From the NCBI RefSeq assembly GCF_008831285.2, contig NC_045139.1:12622704-12686703 (forward strand): a DNA stretch of 64,000 bases. The letters run 5' to 3'. Positions within the stretch are counted from its first letter, which is position 1, and every line of letters begins with the position of its first letter. The notes beneath the pieces were generated by a model, which searched no databases, was not told the origin of the DNA, and was given only the letters and a program-made list of their open reading frames with translations. Position numbers and translations under genes: made by a program. This document shows positions 50,746-63,370 of this stretch, in pieces. The stretch comes from Nymphaea colorata (Eukaryota > Streptophyta > Magnoliopsida > Nymphaeales > Nymphaeaceae).

Positions 50746-51538
50746 GTTGTTCACCAGTAGTGGCATCTTTTATGCGAAAACTGGTGCAAACCATCCGAAC
50801 GGGCTGATTTCATGAGTGTGGTAGAGCCATAAACTTTTGGTTGAAAGGCACGAATAAATCCTAAATCTTAAAAAAAATAATTCAGGAGCAAGGCGTTAAC
50901 AAATGATTAAAGACAACCGATCTGCAAATAAATAAATTTTATAAGACAGTATAGGTAATTATCACATAAGCCCCAAGAAAGTCATTTATCGTCCTTTGAA
51001 ATGGAGAAACTTTTTTTTTCTTTAGGAGCTCATCATTTTGCCATATTTTTAAAAGTTTCAAGTAAAAAAGTAGAATTGCTATTATTACTTTGTTGCATCA
51101 CGATAACATTTGGTAAGGCTGAAGGAAAAGACAGCAACATTTTCTTAATTGTCACATGAAAAACTTATCTGAAAGTTGTCGGCGAAAATACTGCCAATAT
51201 AGAATTCTAAAGTGCGAAGACCATTTCTAGAATTATGACCAAAAGTCGGATCGGTAAGTGAAAAATTTTTACCTTTCCAAGTAATGCGTATATGATGGCA
51301 TAAGCGCTATGTGCATTATTTAACTAAATTGAAGAGATCTCAAACCATTTTCCAAAAAGCAAAGGCTCTCCCGGAAAAACTGGTCACTTCTGAAATTTAA
51401 ATTATCCAACCACATTTTATCACTTTCTAAAAAAAAAAAAAAGTATGTCGGTCCAAAAGCAATTTAGTGTATTTTGTGTCTGTCCAAAAGCAATTTAGTG
51501 TCTGTATAAAACTCCAAGTTGCTAGAAAGACGCGTATG
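50746..51538. other. Non-coding spacer
   Basis: No gene is supported. A short direct repeat, GTCCAAAAGCAATTTAGTGT, occurs at about 51451 and 51482. Confidence 0.5.
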
Positions 51539-51707
<169 letters not shown>

Positions 51708-51712
51708 TAATA

Positions 51713-54700
51713 TGAGTGCAGATGTTCATCAAATGTGGAATTATGAAATGTGGAATTATAAACAGTTCAGAGGCAAAGCCAAAGGGTTGGTAGTTGGAGC
51801 AGGTTAGACGTTAGGCCTTGAACAAGAGATTGTTTATTGAAATTGAAAAAGAAAAAAAAAAAAAACCTTTGATGGTAAAATAGAAGACCACTTTCTGTAA
51901 GGTAAAAAATGAAATCTACTTTTTTGTAAAAAAGAAAAAAAAAATCCCTTTGGTGAAAGGGTGGGACTTTGAGTTCCCCTATTAGCCACCGAGCATAGGA
52001 TTCAGCCTTACTGACAGAAGCCATGACCGCGTCTGAAAAAATGATCAATTTTTCGTAATGTTAAAAAAATCTTCATTTGGCACTTGTAAAATTTTACTGA
52101 ACATTTCTAAAGATTTTGAAAAGATTTCTTGGACTCTGGAAAAAGAAAAAATCATGGCTATTTCCCTGGAGAAGTTTATAACTGGTGATTTCCATCATGA
52201 CCCCCAATGCCTTCTATAATTTGATGTACTGGTTGCCATGTTATCAAGTTTAATTTTAGAACTGCCAACTTGCCTAGAAAAAGGGGGCAAGTTGGGAATT
52301 GCTGACAATTTAATATCCTGGTTTATCTCATTCTTTTGACATGGAAGTGCCATGCCATATAGTTATTTTCTTTTGAACAAAGATTTTCCCTCGAGTACAC
52401 AGATATTATTCCAATATCAAGAAATCTCAGAATTTCAATGAAATCTGTCTAACCGACTTAGTGCGTTGGGAGGAACCAAGGCCATAAATACACCTGACAT
52501 TTAAATATATGGGACCTTCTTAATGTGCAGTCAAAACAAGGTGTTTTCTTTTTGGATCTTGACTATTTCCAAGACATCACATGGGTTCTGTTTTTATACC
52601 AAGAAAATGCCTAAAAGAGTCCCCACATCCCCAGTAAAAATTTTCTTTTCACATTTAAATTATTCCCTTGATAAATCATCCCAATTTTTTTTCTCGATTT
52701 TCCACAATTCTCGATCTTTACCAGGCTTTCTTTCATTTCCTAAAAAATTTTTAGTTGTATTAAAATACAAGAATTTCACATTTATAAGGTCAGCTTTTCT
52801 ATCTGCTACTTTTCTCATTGGATGTCAAACACTTAACATTGAATGAGGAGATAAATAACACTTGAGAAGATGCTTAGAAGTCTATATATATATATATTAT
52901 TTATGATTCAACATCGGAATAACTTCATTTATAATGCTTCGACTTGCAGATCCCAACTCGTCGCTGGCAGCTTTGGTTCAAACCAAAACAAGTTAAAAAC
53001 TAGGATAATCAATCAAGAACTTCTTTTATAAGTTCCTTAAGATTGTTCATAATCTTATATACAAAACTACTTGCTTCAAATAGCTTCAGTTCTAACCCAA
53101 AAGACTAGAACCTGAACAATTAATCACTTAATAATTCCTTTATAAGTTTCTCAACATCTTTGAATAAAATACTAAAGATTTGGGGTGTTACGCCAATTAA
53201 TTTTCTGCTTTAATCAATAACGAATATTTAATTAAAAGAGAATGTAGAGAGTTGTCTTAGTTGTTTCCAGTTTAGAACTGTTGTGATTGGACAATCCTCA
53301 CACTTTCATTTATTGTTCTTTTTCATTAAATATAATTCAATAGAGTGTGGCGAAAGAAAAGGAAAAATGAGCACTTAAGTTCGATAACAGTGAATTCCAG
53401 TAGTTGTTTACTAGTTTAATGTGAAAGGTTTTTGAAGTTAACGGCGGATATGCTGGCGTCTTTGATTGGCTTGTTTTGTTGGGCGCGCGCCGCTTTTGGA
53501 GAATCACATGAACAACGCTAATTTTACCAAATGGAGTGAGCTCCGGATGTGTTTGAATCGAACGGAAAGAGGATTAAATTAAATGCAACGACATTTGGTG
53601 CTTAGTACAGACACATGTAACAGTGTTCTATAAAAGTCCAACTCCCACAGGCTATTGTGATTCTCCATAGAAACCAAAAAAAAAAAAAAAAAAGCAGCTT
53701 GTGATTCTTGGGTACTTGGGTTTTGAAACTTGGTGCCGTTTGAACTTTATAATTATACCGGTGCTGCCGTTAGCCGATGATCGAGGAATTGCAGTTGTGA
53801 TTCCTCTGCCACTGTTGCCTTGTGAATTGAAACAGAAACGCCATATACATGCAGAGAACATAAATGCAACTCCTCAACTACTAATTACAGTGAAGTATCT
53901 TGTCCCCCATGTGGAATAAATGCTCCTTTCCTGCAATCCACATCTTTGGAGGGCCGGAAATCAAGCATCCGTGGGACCAATTCGGCGAAACTCCGTAAGG
54001 ATCAACAACCTCAATCAGCTGATTCAAATCGAAGCGACGAAACAAAGGAATCAACAGAATCTGTCCAAGTCTAGACGATTCTGCTGACCTCGTTTCTTAT
54101 CAAGGAAAACAAATGAAAGATCGAAAATACCAATCTTCCCCACTTTCATTTTCTGAGAAAAAGAAGCTGGATTTCTAGACCAAGCTGATATCACAATGGA
54201 AGTCGATCCCATTGTACCAACTTTTTAAAAAGTACATAGAAGAATCATCAAATCTCAACATCCATCGATCATGATTCAGACGATAACATTGATCCATGAT
54301 CGGCGGCAGGAGGAGCAGGAGCAGAAGCAAGAAGGGAAATGGCTATGGCAGTTTCGCAGTAATTATTGGCAGCAGAAGTCAGGTCAAATTCGAGCCACCC
54401 TTTGTAGGGTGTGACTAGATGAACCACAACTGGCTGAAAGAAAAGGGGGGAGGAATCATGGAAGTCTGTGAGGGCGACGCCAGATTTCCGGTCTAAGGGA
54501 GTCAAAGGGGTAAAACAAAAACTACTTGCTGGGTAGGTTTGGGGAGATCTGTGGCCTACCATTTTGAAAACGAAGGATAGAAAAAGCGGAATAAATAGGG
54601 AAAAGGGCAGAGATGAATTTTTTTTTGCCCATTTGTGCCTGGTGGCCTGCACAGTGTGGGGTGGGGGCGCTTCCATATGAAGCAAACGCAAAAAGTCATC

Positions 54701-54830
54701 AAACGTGAAACACATCATCTTGTACTTTACTTTTCTCCAATTCCCATATATGTGAATGTATGCTTTAGAGGGGGAAAACCAATAATGCTCATAAAATAAC
54801 AAGAATAGCCAATCAAAATTCAAAACCCTA

Positions 54831-54832
<2 letters not shown>
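51713..54832. other. Non-coding spacer upstream of SPL
   Basis: No gene is supported. The minus-strand frame at 54269-54823 is fairly long (about 184 codons) but has an unnatural composition and no recognised domain. A purine tract occurs near 53679-53692. Confidence 0.4.
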
Positions 54833-54869
<37 letters not shown>

Positions 54870-55430
54870 TGTCTACCAATAACGACCCAGCTTCAACTCT
54901 CTGAACTGTTAAAGAAAGACGCTTTGGCGGTGTGCACTGTGAGGGGGAAAACAACGATGTGAATAAAATAATGACAGTTTGTCACTAACAGTTAAAAATT
55001 CCTAAGCAATGCAGAGAGATGGAGAGGGAGAGAGATGGGGGAAGTACCGATGGACCGAGCTCCAACTCTGAGGAGAACGACTGCCGGTCTTCGAACCCTA
55101 GTATGAGGAAGCCCTACAGATTTCTTAAGCACTAGCTTTTGTTTTTCTTTTTTTTTTTTCCCTCAAACCAGCAAGATGGTGGTGGTGAATCTTTTACCAC
55201 TTTAGCTTCCCCTACTTTTCAACATTATCTACCACCTTTCCTATTCACCCCTCCCAATAATTTCCCCCGCCACTGTTTCACTGCTGAGGAAGTAATCATA
55301 GAAAGCAACTCTTTTTACCTTCTCTCTCTCTCTCCCTCTCTATCTCACCCTCGCGTGTGCGCGCACACACAGTTTCCCCCTGCTTTCCGTCACCTGGTTT
55401 CTCTCTCTCTCTCTCTCTCTCTCTAAAGAC
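54833..55430 (+). promoter_or_regulatory. GA/CT-rich promoter or leader zone of SPL
   Basis: GA tracts (54833-54870) and CT tracts (about 55320-55345 and 55400-55424) lie 540-1130 bp upstream of the SPL start codon. CT-rich leaders are common in plant regulatory genes. Where transcription starts, and whether a leader intron exists before 55969, cannot be told from sequence alone. Confidence 0.35.
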
Positions 55431-55968
55431 TGGAAAAACATGTAAAAGGGGAAAAGGAAAAGAAGAGAAAACACCAACAAAACCCGCTCATGATTTCTTG
55501 GGGTTGTTTCAGCTATTTCTTGTCAGGGAAATGAATGGTTGTAAACCGGGACTCAGTCTGATGCTGCTGTTTGCTACAGTTACTGTATGTTAAAAAACCA
55601 CCCTTTTCTCTTCATTATTACATCTCCTTTTTATATATGAGTCTTCTTCAGGAATGGTTGCGCTTGCTGTATGAGTTTGTGTGAAGAGGCAAGAGAAAGC
55701 AATAGGACCATCCTATTGATCGTGTTCTGAGTCGCAAGGACGTGCCCATTTCTGGAACTGGGATTTTGAAAGGAAAAGGGTCCCCATTGTTTCTATCCTT
55801 TGGTTCTGGAGGTGGGTTGTTCTTTCCTTTTACTGTCAAACATGCTAGTGGGTGTTTGGGAAAAAAGTTGGCTTCTTTTTTTAGTTATCATTTTGTGATT
55901 TCATGGGTGTCCCGTTCATGTTCTCCTTTTGATTCTGGGTTTTGTTGGGAGAAAGCAGAAAAGGAGGT

Positions 55969-58900
55969 ATGGAGAAGGAAGGGGTTGTCATGAATTGGGA
56001 GGTGAAGCATCATCCTTCCTGGGATATTGAAAACCTGGTATTTCTCTCAGGCAGGGGCGAGAGTCACCTGGATAGTGAGTCCATGAGGGGTCAGGTCTCT
56101 GTTGCGGATATGAAGCCGCAGATCAAAGGGAATTGCTTGGTTGACTTGAAGCTTGGGAGATTTGGTGATGGGTTCAGTGATCTAAAGGCCCGTACAGCAG
56201 CTGCTTCAGCGGCTGTCTCCCCTGGCTCTTCAAGGAGGAGCAGGTCATCCAGCGGCAACCAGGTGGCCACTTGCATGGTTGATGATTGCAGTGCTGATCT
56301 CAGTGGTTGCAAGGACTACCATAAGAGGCACAGGGTCTGTGAGGCTCATGCTAAAGCTGTTAAAGTCACAGTTGAGGGCGTCGAGAAGAGATTTTGTCAG
56401 CAGTGTAGCAAGTTCGGTCGCTTTCTTTCCCTTCCCAGTACTTTCAGCCGGCGTTTTTTGTTCCATTGATGCATCAAAATTTGATTTATTGTCTTCTGTT
56501 TTATTATTTTATTTTCTTGAGTTAGTTTGACTTTGAGGCCGTTGCCTTTCATGAAGGCAAGATTTTAGGCTTGCTGGTTTCCTTGGTGTTTCTGCCATTC
56601 GTGTTATAATTCCGAGTTCTCTGAGGTTCTGGGGATGGGGATCAGGGACGTGGCCGTATCTGCGGGTTATGGTCTTTCTCTCCCTGGTTTTCGTGAAGAC
56701 TCCTTCGATTGATGTTTCTCTTAACGTACCATTCTTCCTTGCTTTGTTCTGTAATATTTCATCTCTATCGAAAGGTTGGTGCTTCTTTTGTTCTATTTAT
56801 GCTCGTTGGAAGTACTGATTCATGCTTGTAAGTTCCTTTTTTCCTCCTTATAGTTGTCATCATCAAAGAAGCGCTACCATCATTATTACGTTCATCGCGG
56901 ATAACTTTTTTCTGCTGTTGACAGATTCCTTTGGTGTTTAAAAGTTCCAGTCTCTTACATGAAGTTGGTTTATTATGTAGTGCCTTGGTAATTGAGATAC
57001 TTTTGGATTGTTTGAACTGACAGACAGGTAAGGTGTTGTGAGCATGCAATTTTTTTAGAATCTATCTCGACAGAAAAGGGAAACGTAGATAACAAGGAAA
57101 AATGGGGATGGGTACATAATTGTCCCTCTGGACACTTTCTCTTTGCCTATTGTTTATATTTGAAAGTTTCTTCATCCTATAGGCCGAACACTTCTCAAGG
57201 ATTCTCAGTCCTTTTCTTTTCTTTTCTTTTCCTAAGAGACACTGGTTTTCTTCTCACAGGTGAACTTTTTCACTAGGATAAAAAATTGATACTCTCTCTC
57301 TCTCCCCCTTTCTCTCGTTGTGCATGTGTGTCACAGTACTTGTTCGTTGTTATCATTATAGGTACACATCTTTGAGTTAGAATCTGGAGCTTGGAAGGAG
57401 GTTGGTTGCTCTATATTAGTGAAGTCGGTTACTGAGAATATATATGAGGGATGTGAGATGGGGGTGAATTTTCAGTGTCCTTTTTCAGCAAGCTCTCTTC
57501 GATCTATCACTCATTTTTGAATAAACTTTAACAAGAACCGCTAGGGCATATGTTCCTATGGAAACTGAAATATACTACTTTTAAGCTCCAAGAATATATT
57601 GTATATTGTCATACGTCTCATTTCTGTTACAAGTTTTATAAGCTGGATGGCCCAGCAAATTTGAAAATGCAGGTTATGGATAATGGATCATTCTGTAGCT
57701 GCCCATACAGAAAGACACAGAGACGCTTGCTATTTATTTGCCAAATATTCTTCCAATATAAAATGGCTGCACTTGCTCTTCGTCTCTGTTATTTGTTTTC
57801 GGATATCCATTTTGCAGTTTGGCTGCTACAAACAGTGGATGAGGAAAATTAGATGCACACCATAGGTTAAATAATATAATTTGATAAGAAGGGAAAATCT
57901 TCTTCTGCTCTGGATGTAGAAGTTACCTTTTTAATTTAAAATATGTGTGATGCTTACCCCATTTTGATCATTATTTAATATTTTTTCTCTACCCCCAAGA
58001 GCCAAATTCTTGTTGTTACGGTTCTTTAAATCTATTATGTTGCTGCCAGCAAATATCTTGTTATGGTTGTTACGGTTCTTTAAATCTAATGCCAGCAAAG
58101 GACATAACTGTTTGCAGTTTTACTTCAACACTCCTGGTCTTTATTTCCTGCTTTGGTTTTGCTAGGAGCTAATCTAGCAAGACTGTGGCATTAGATTCAT
58201 GCACTTCTTAGGGTTGTTGATCTTATTTATGTCAAAAGATCTTGCCTAATACAGTTGTTGTGCTTATTTTCTCTGGAAATGGTGCCTTGTTTCTGTGATA
58301 AATCCCTTTTTGGCATTCATGCATTCTGGGTCTTGATTTGGCAAATATATGCCTTCTTTGGTTCATAATTTCAGTAATCAGAAGTTTAGTTTCTTCTCTT
58401 ATTCCATTATTGAATGCCTAACTTCAGCATGGATCAAGAAACTGCTAGTTTATTTTAATTTTTAATTTTCCACGTCAATGAATAGTCCATCATGAAAATA
58501 TGGGTTATTTTGGACCCATTTAAGAGTGTCTAGTCTCCTCTTTTTAATTTTTTTCTCTTTCCTTTTCTTTGGCAGATTTCATGTGCTGTCAGAGTTTGAT
58601 GAGGTAAAGCGAAGTTGTAGGAAGCGTCTAGATGGACATAATAAGCGGCGTAGGAAGTCTCAGCCAGATACAGCATTAGGGAACTCTGTCTCAAGCATAA
58701 AAGGTTTGTACCGATTTAAATATATGCCAAATTTGGATTTTGGTAGCTTAGTGGAAAATATACCTGGAAGATGTTCACTGATAGCATTAAAGGACTAACA
58801 ACCAGTTGGTTGAGAAGCTCATCCTCGTAATCCTGATTTTGGTCTCTTTGAATTAAGTTCTTCAGTGTTGTAGCTGGTCTTTCTTACTCTGAACACTGGT

Positions 58901-59635
58901 GAGAAGGTTAAATTAAATTATTTTCTTATCTTTTGCAACCTTGTTCCTCCACTCTAAACAGGTACAGGGTTCCAGTCATATATGAATCAGCAGGGCTTCC
59001 CAAATGTCATTCACGAGAATAGTTGGACTGCTGGATTTGTAAAATCAGAGGATGAAAATGTCTACAACCGACAGTCACAGATGCTGCCTATGGGTAGGCA
59101 GCAACCATTTCTTGGGGCATCATCTAGCTACTTCAAGGGAAGTAAACAGTACCCCTTTGTACAAAGTGGTGATCTCAAATTTGGAACCAAACCAATCGAA
59201 ACCTCTGTTTGCCAACCACTTGTTACCGCGACAACGACACCTGGAAGCAGCAGCAGTATCTTTTCGGATAGTTTAATCAGAGTGATAGACTCAGATTGTG
59301 CTCTCTCTCTTCTGTCATCATCGACACAGTCGTCTGCATTAGGCCTGAACAACATTGACATTCCCATGGCTCTTCCTCTTGTCCAGGGTCTGCAATTTAA
59401 TGGTGTTGACCGGTTTCCCTCGGACAAAGTTTTAGCAGTTACCTGCTGCTCTTCAGATGGAGTTTCATCTAGTGGTTTCTCTTGTACTGGAATAGGAGAT
59501 GATCATGTAGGACCGGTTTTAGTTTCCAATGTTGGTCATACTGAATTCCATTCCCAGGGAACATTGCAACATGCTAATGATGTAGGAAATTCTGGAAATG
59601 GGATTCCTCAATCCCTCCATTTCTCTTGGCAATAG
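55969..59635 (+). CDS. SPL: SQUAMOSA promoter-binding-like transcription factor (SPL13/SPL16 type), three coding exons
   Basis: SPL proteins are nuclear, plant-specific factors that bind GTAC-core sites and control phase change, flowering and organ form. Exons: 55969-56411, 58576-58703 and 58962-59635; GT-AG junctions, phases consistent, 414 residues. The SBP domain covers residues about 102-177. Its first zinc site is given by CMVDDC, VC and AH, its second by CQQC, H and C, and it ends in the nuclear signal KRRRK. Intron 1 splits the codon for Lys in [13 protein letters not shown], the usual SPL position. Exon 3 carries a miR156 site coding for ALSLLSS (residues about 304-310). The N-terminus [16 protein letters not shown] resembles the MEWDLK start of SPL16-type proteins, so translation might begin at 55990 rather than at the first ATG, 55969. 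Exon 3 has a second in-frame AG seven bases into the chosen start (ACAGGTACAG). The SPL13/16 assignment rests on exon number and this N-terminus and is less sure than the family. Confidence 0.95.
56412..58575 (+). other. SPL intron 1
   Basis: A 2.16-kb intron inside the second zinc-finger coding region. It starts GTTCGG and ends TTGGCAG. Frames inside it (for example 57550-57852) show no domain. A direct repeat of GTTACGGTTCTTTAAATCTA lies near 58015 and 58069. Confidence 0.85.
59298..59317 (+). promoter_or_regulatory. miR156 target site in SPL exon 3
   Basis: GTGCTCTCTCTCTTCTGTCA is the classic miR156-binding sequence of SPL mRNAs. It pairs with the standard miR156 sequence at every base but one and codes for the conserved peptide ALSLLS. 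It predicts that this gene is repressed in juvenile tissue and released as the plant ages. Confidence 0.93.
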
Positions 59636-62600
59636 GCTGGAGTTCAAGTTTAATAAACAGCCATTTTGCTTCCCATTGGACTTCTTTCTTCTTCCTGGGT
59701 TGTATTACATTTCTGATTCTGTTATCAAATTCTTTATTTTCTTGATGCATTCTCACACTTGTGCTTCCAAGAAAGAATGTACTGCCTTATTAGTACTATT
59801 GATGTTGATGTTATTGTTATTTTTATTCCAAAGAGCTTATATATATCATTCGGACTGTCTTCATTCTCCTATGGTTTGCATGCTTTCATTTGTCATTTTT
59901 GTTGAAGTGCAGATGACATAGTTAGTTGGATTTTCTCTGTACATGTTACCATTAGCATCATAGGCTGCACCATGAAACAGTTAACCATGGTGATCTCCAG
60001 GTTGTTGTTTGTTGGGTGAGCCTGCAGTCCTGGCCTTGCCTTCTTGGAGTTTGCAACTGTCTTATTTTACTGCTTGAGATGGTATTTTATGCATGTTCGG
60101 ATTTCATTCCAGTCTATGCAGATAGTTTGTGGGCTAAATGTATTATGACAATCTTATGATTGCTGTTACGTCTTATACAGTACAAAAATGTAAGATGGTG
60201 GGAACTGCTTATAGATGCATCCAATGTGTTAATTCCTAGTTGCATCTTTTGGTGGTTGCTAACAGCTTCTATGATACTGTCTATATGTTGTGGGCTGAGA
60301 CATGGAAATATCAGCAGCTAGACATGCAGTGCTTTTGAAAAATTTCACAGAAATGTGATTGCTTTATAACGCTACTTTGATATGTTTCCCAACTCTGAAA
60401 GTAGCCATATGACTGGTTCAGTCCTGTTCCTGATAGGTTTATATACCAATGAAATAAGGAATTCAAACTGAAGCTTGAAGCTTCTCCTATCGTGTGAGCC
60501 CTCAATTGTAGGTGCTTTGGATTACTGATCATTCTTCTTTTTCTGATGCATAATAGTTTTGTTCTTACGAATGATGAGGATGCGAGCTTATTGGATACTT
60601 GCTTTATTTCCAATCAACATGGGAGCTTAGAATGTTGTTAGCGCTGTGGTCCAACCAGCAGTGCTGGTGTTGGCAACTGCACTTGCTTCTCTTTGAGTTG
60701 ATACTCTGAAGTTGGATAAAGGAGGATGATTGGTTGCAGCATTTCAAGCAGAAAAGGGACACCAAATACAAACATAGCGAGTTTGACTTTCCCCCTCCAA
60801 GTAAGACATGCTTCATTCTTCAATCCTTTCTATGGAAAATAGATCCATAATTCACTTTCCCTCGTGACTTCCATAGTGGGCAGTCTGGAGCATGACAGAT
60901 TCTTGTTATATATGGTTCACAGGGATAGCGAGTTGAACAGTGAACGATCGGTATACAGTGGGCCTGTGCGATGAGCAATTATTTTCATTCATTCTCAGGG
61001 CAATTTTTTTTAATCGAATGAACTTTTGTCCACGTTGCTTTGTCCGAGATGTTGATGAATTCATGACGGATTGAGTACATATGTGAACTAAAACCTTGCC
61101 TTTTGTTAGTGGATGACTTATTAGTGTTACAGGACATCAAATTTTAACGTATTTGATTTGATTCACATATCACTGACTTTTATGTCTATTCGATCCAGAA
61201 AACATGAGAGAGAGAGAGGGAGGGAGTGAGGGAGGGTTATGGGACCATAAGATCTGAGAGAGAGAGAGGGAAGGAGGGTTATGGGACCATAAGACCATTC
61301 AGTTTTCATACCTCCTGTATATCTGCGGTGCCATTGATTTATTGAGCCTTGATGGGATTTTAATGATAGCAAGAACCCATTAGGATAGAGATAGTACCAC
61401 ACTAAAAAATTCATTATGCCTAATGATGCTCATAACGTACTGCACTTTTGCATACTATTTTAGATACACCATATTAACAAGACAATCCGGTTTCATATGT
61501 ACATGTAAGAGCATGCTAATACAAAAATATTTACTTGCACGTTCCCTTCTTGTTGTTTCCTGAAATATGAAGCAAGTCTCTGAGTCAAGAAGTAATAGAG
61601 ATTGAAATTTCAAATGAGCAAGCTTATCGTGTGATTAAGTCACAAAACCCGTTGCCTGTTCGAGTTCATTAGATGGTGACCTTAGATGGGCCCGGCCAAT
61701 GTTGTCAACAAGGATAATTATTGGTTGGTTCTGGGTGTTTCTCCCAGCTGCCAAATTATTAGTTGATCCAAGCATTTTGTTGCACTAGTGATGAAAGAGG
61801 AAAAAGGGGTTGAACAACTGCCACTGTCTTTGAAAAGACTCGCGATGGTGGGATATTATTGGCTGCTTTATTTTTTTGGCGTCGCTCGTACTTAATAGTA
61901 TATTTAGTTAGCAGTTGGGTACGTAAGAGGAGTATTTCATTATACTGCTCAACAAGAGGGCAGAGTATTTCGCTCAACAAGAGGGCGGAAACCCACACCT
62001 TTCTCTCTTTTAATGTTTGAGATAGGTGCTCTCACAATGTTTCAAATTGCATGTTGATGCCTATTTTTTTTTTGTAAAATATAAAGTTGATGCCTCAAAA
62101 ACTTTGAATAGAAATTGATTGCGTATCAACCATCATCCTGTTCATTCCACCAACCTCAATTTTAAATATTAACAAATTAACATATCAAAACTTAGCCTTG
62201 AAAGAGGAGAAAAATCACGACGTTGAGATAAAACATAAGAAAATGGTTAAAACAGTGTAAGACAATGGCAGTTGATTGGTGATGGTACATCTAAAAAGCT
62301 TCCTTTGGATCTCAAACTTTTGGAACAGAAGTTAATGCCTGACGTAGAAGTGATGGAAATTTTAGTGACAAACGAATAGCTCTTCCTTGCACGGACAAGT
62401 AATCCTGCCAATTGAGGGTCCTCCCAAATACCTCCAAAATACGCCACGTACTACTAGACAGCCCAGATTGTCTCGATCATTATTGCCCCGTGCTTTCGGT
62501 CCAAGAGATATTTTGTCCATTTCAATTCTCTTTTCAAGTCTTAATAATGTCATGACAATAATTTCATGATATTTTGTCCATCTTTTTTTTTTCTTTTCAT

Positions 62601-63089
62601 ATGCCTTCAAACCATGATAAGGCATACACAAGGCGTGCGCGCCCGCGTGTCCGCATGATCTCAAAGCACATAGATCAGAGCGAGATTCAAAGCTTCTAAA
62701 ATGGGACCGTTATCCGGTTTTATTCAATTTAACCTTATAAATATGATTTTCATATATTAAGTTAGTTACTTGTGAGTTTTAAATTTGTTGTTGTAATCAT
62801 AAAAAATTAACCGCTCCTATAATACTAAAATTTGATAGTAAAAAAAAAAATCGATAGATTTACATAAAACTAACTCTAATTAAATACATGTTTGTACTAC
62901 ATTTCTAACCACGAACTTTCCACACTAATCATTCGTTTGAAATAATTGGTTTTACTTTTGTCTCTGACCTAAATGATAAACGTACACCATTGCACTGGGC
63001 TGCATATGTGAGATGCAGAAGGCATCCGGATGGCAGAAAATGTCTGTCATATATATCTATATATATATATATATATATTGAATGGCATC
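59636..63089. other. Downstream of SPL; non-coding
   Basis: The first several hundred bases are probably the SPL 3' untranslated and flanking region. A 59-bp block ending in GGTTATGGGACCATAAGA is repeated at about 61210-61253 and 61257-61295, with GA tracts in each copy. No gene is supported. Confidence 0.5.
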
Positions 63090-63276
63090 TTAAAGTCATC
63101 CAGCCATCTAATCTGGACCGTCTGATTCAATGTAATGAACGGTTAAAAACAAAGAAAAAAAGTGAATGACATTTTTGACACCAAATATTGATTTACACTT
63201 TTTCATTTATTTTTCTCTTCACCATCCACTTGCTTCAGATGGACGGCATCATTAAGATGGCTGTATGACTCTAGAT
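63090..63276. mobile_element. Inverted-repeat MITE with about 45-bp ends
   Basis: AAAGTCATCCAGCCATCTAA followed by CTGGACCGTCTGATTC on the left (63092-63130) matches, inverted and with a few differences, TTCAGATGGACGGCATCATT followed by AAGATGGCTGTATGACT on the right (63234-63270). The centre is AT-rich. Length and end type suggest a Mutator-like or other long-TIR MITE, but no duplication was identified. (TA)n runs lie on both sides. Confidence 0.55.
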
Positions 63277-63295
63277 AACCAGAGCCATCGTTCAC

Positions 63296-63299
<4 letters not shown>

Positions 63300-63368
<69 letters not shown>
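63300..63368. repeat. (TA)n microsatellite
   Basis: Pure TA run of about 69 bp; a shorter run lies at about 63058-63078. Confidence 0.97.

Positions 63369-63370
<2 letters not shown>

Noticed and set aside
54269-54823. 184-codon minus-strand frame upstream of SPL
   Set aside because: It has no recognised domain, an odd mixture of low-complexity stretches, and lies in the likely SPL promoter. It would need transcript evidence.
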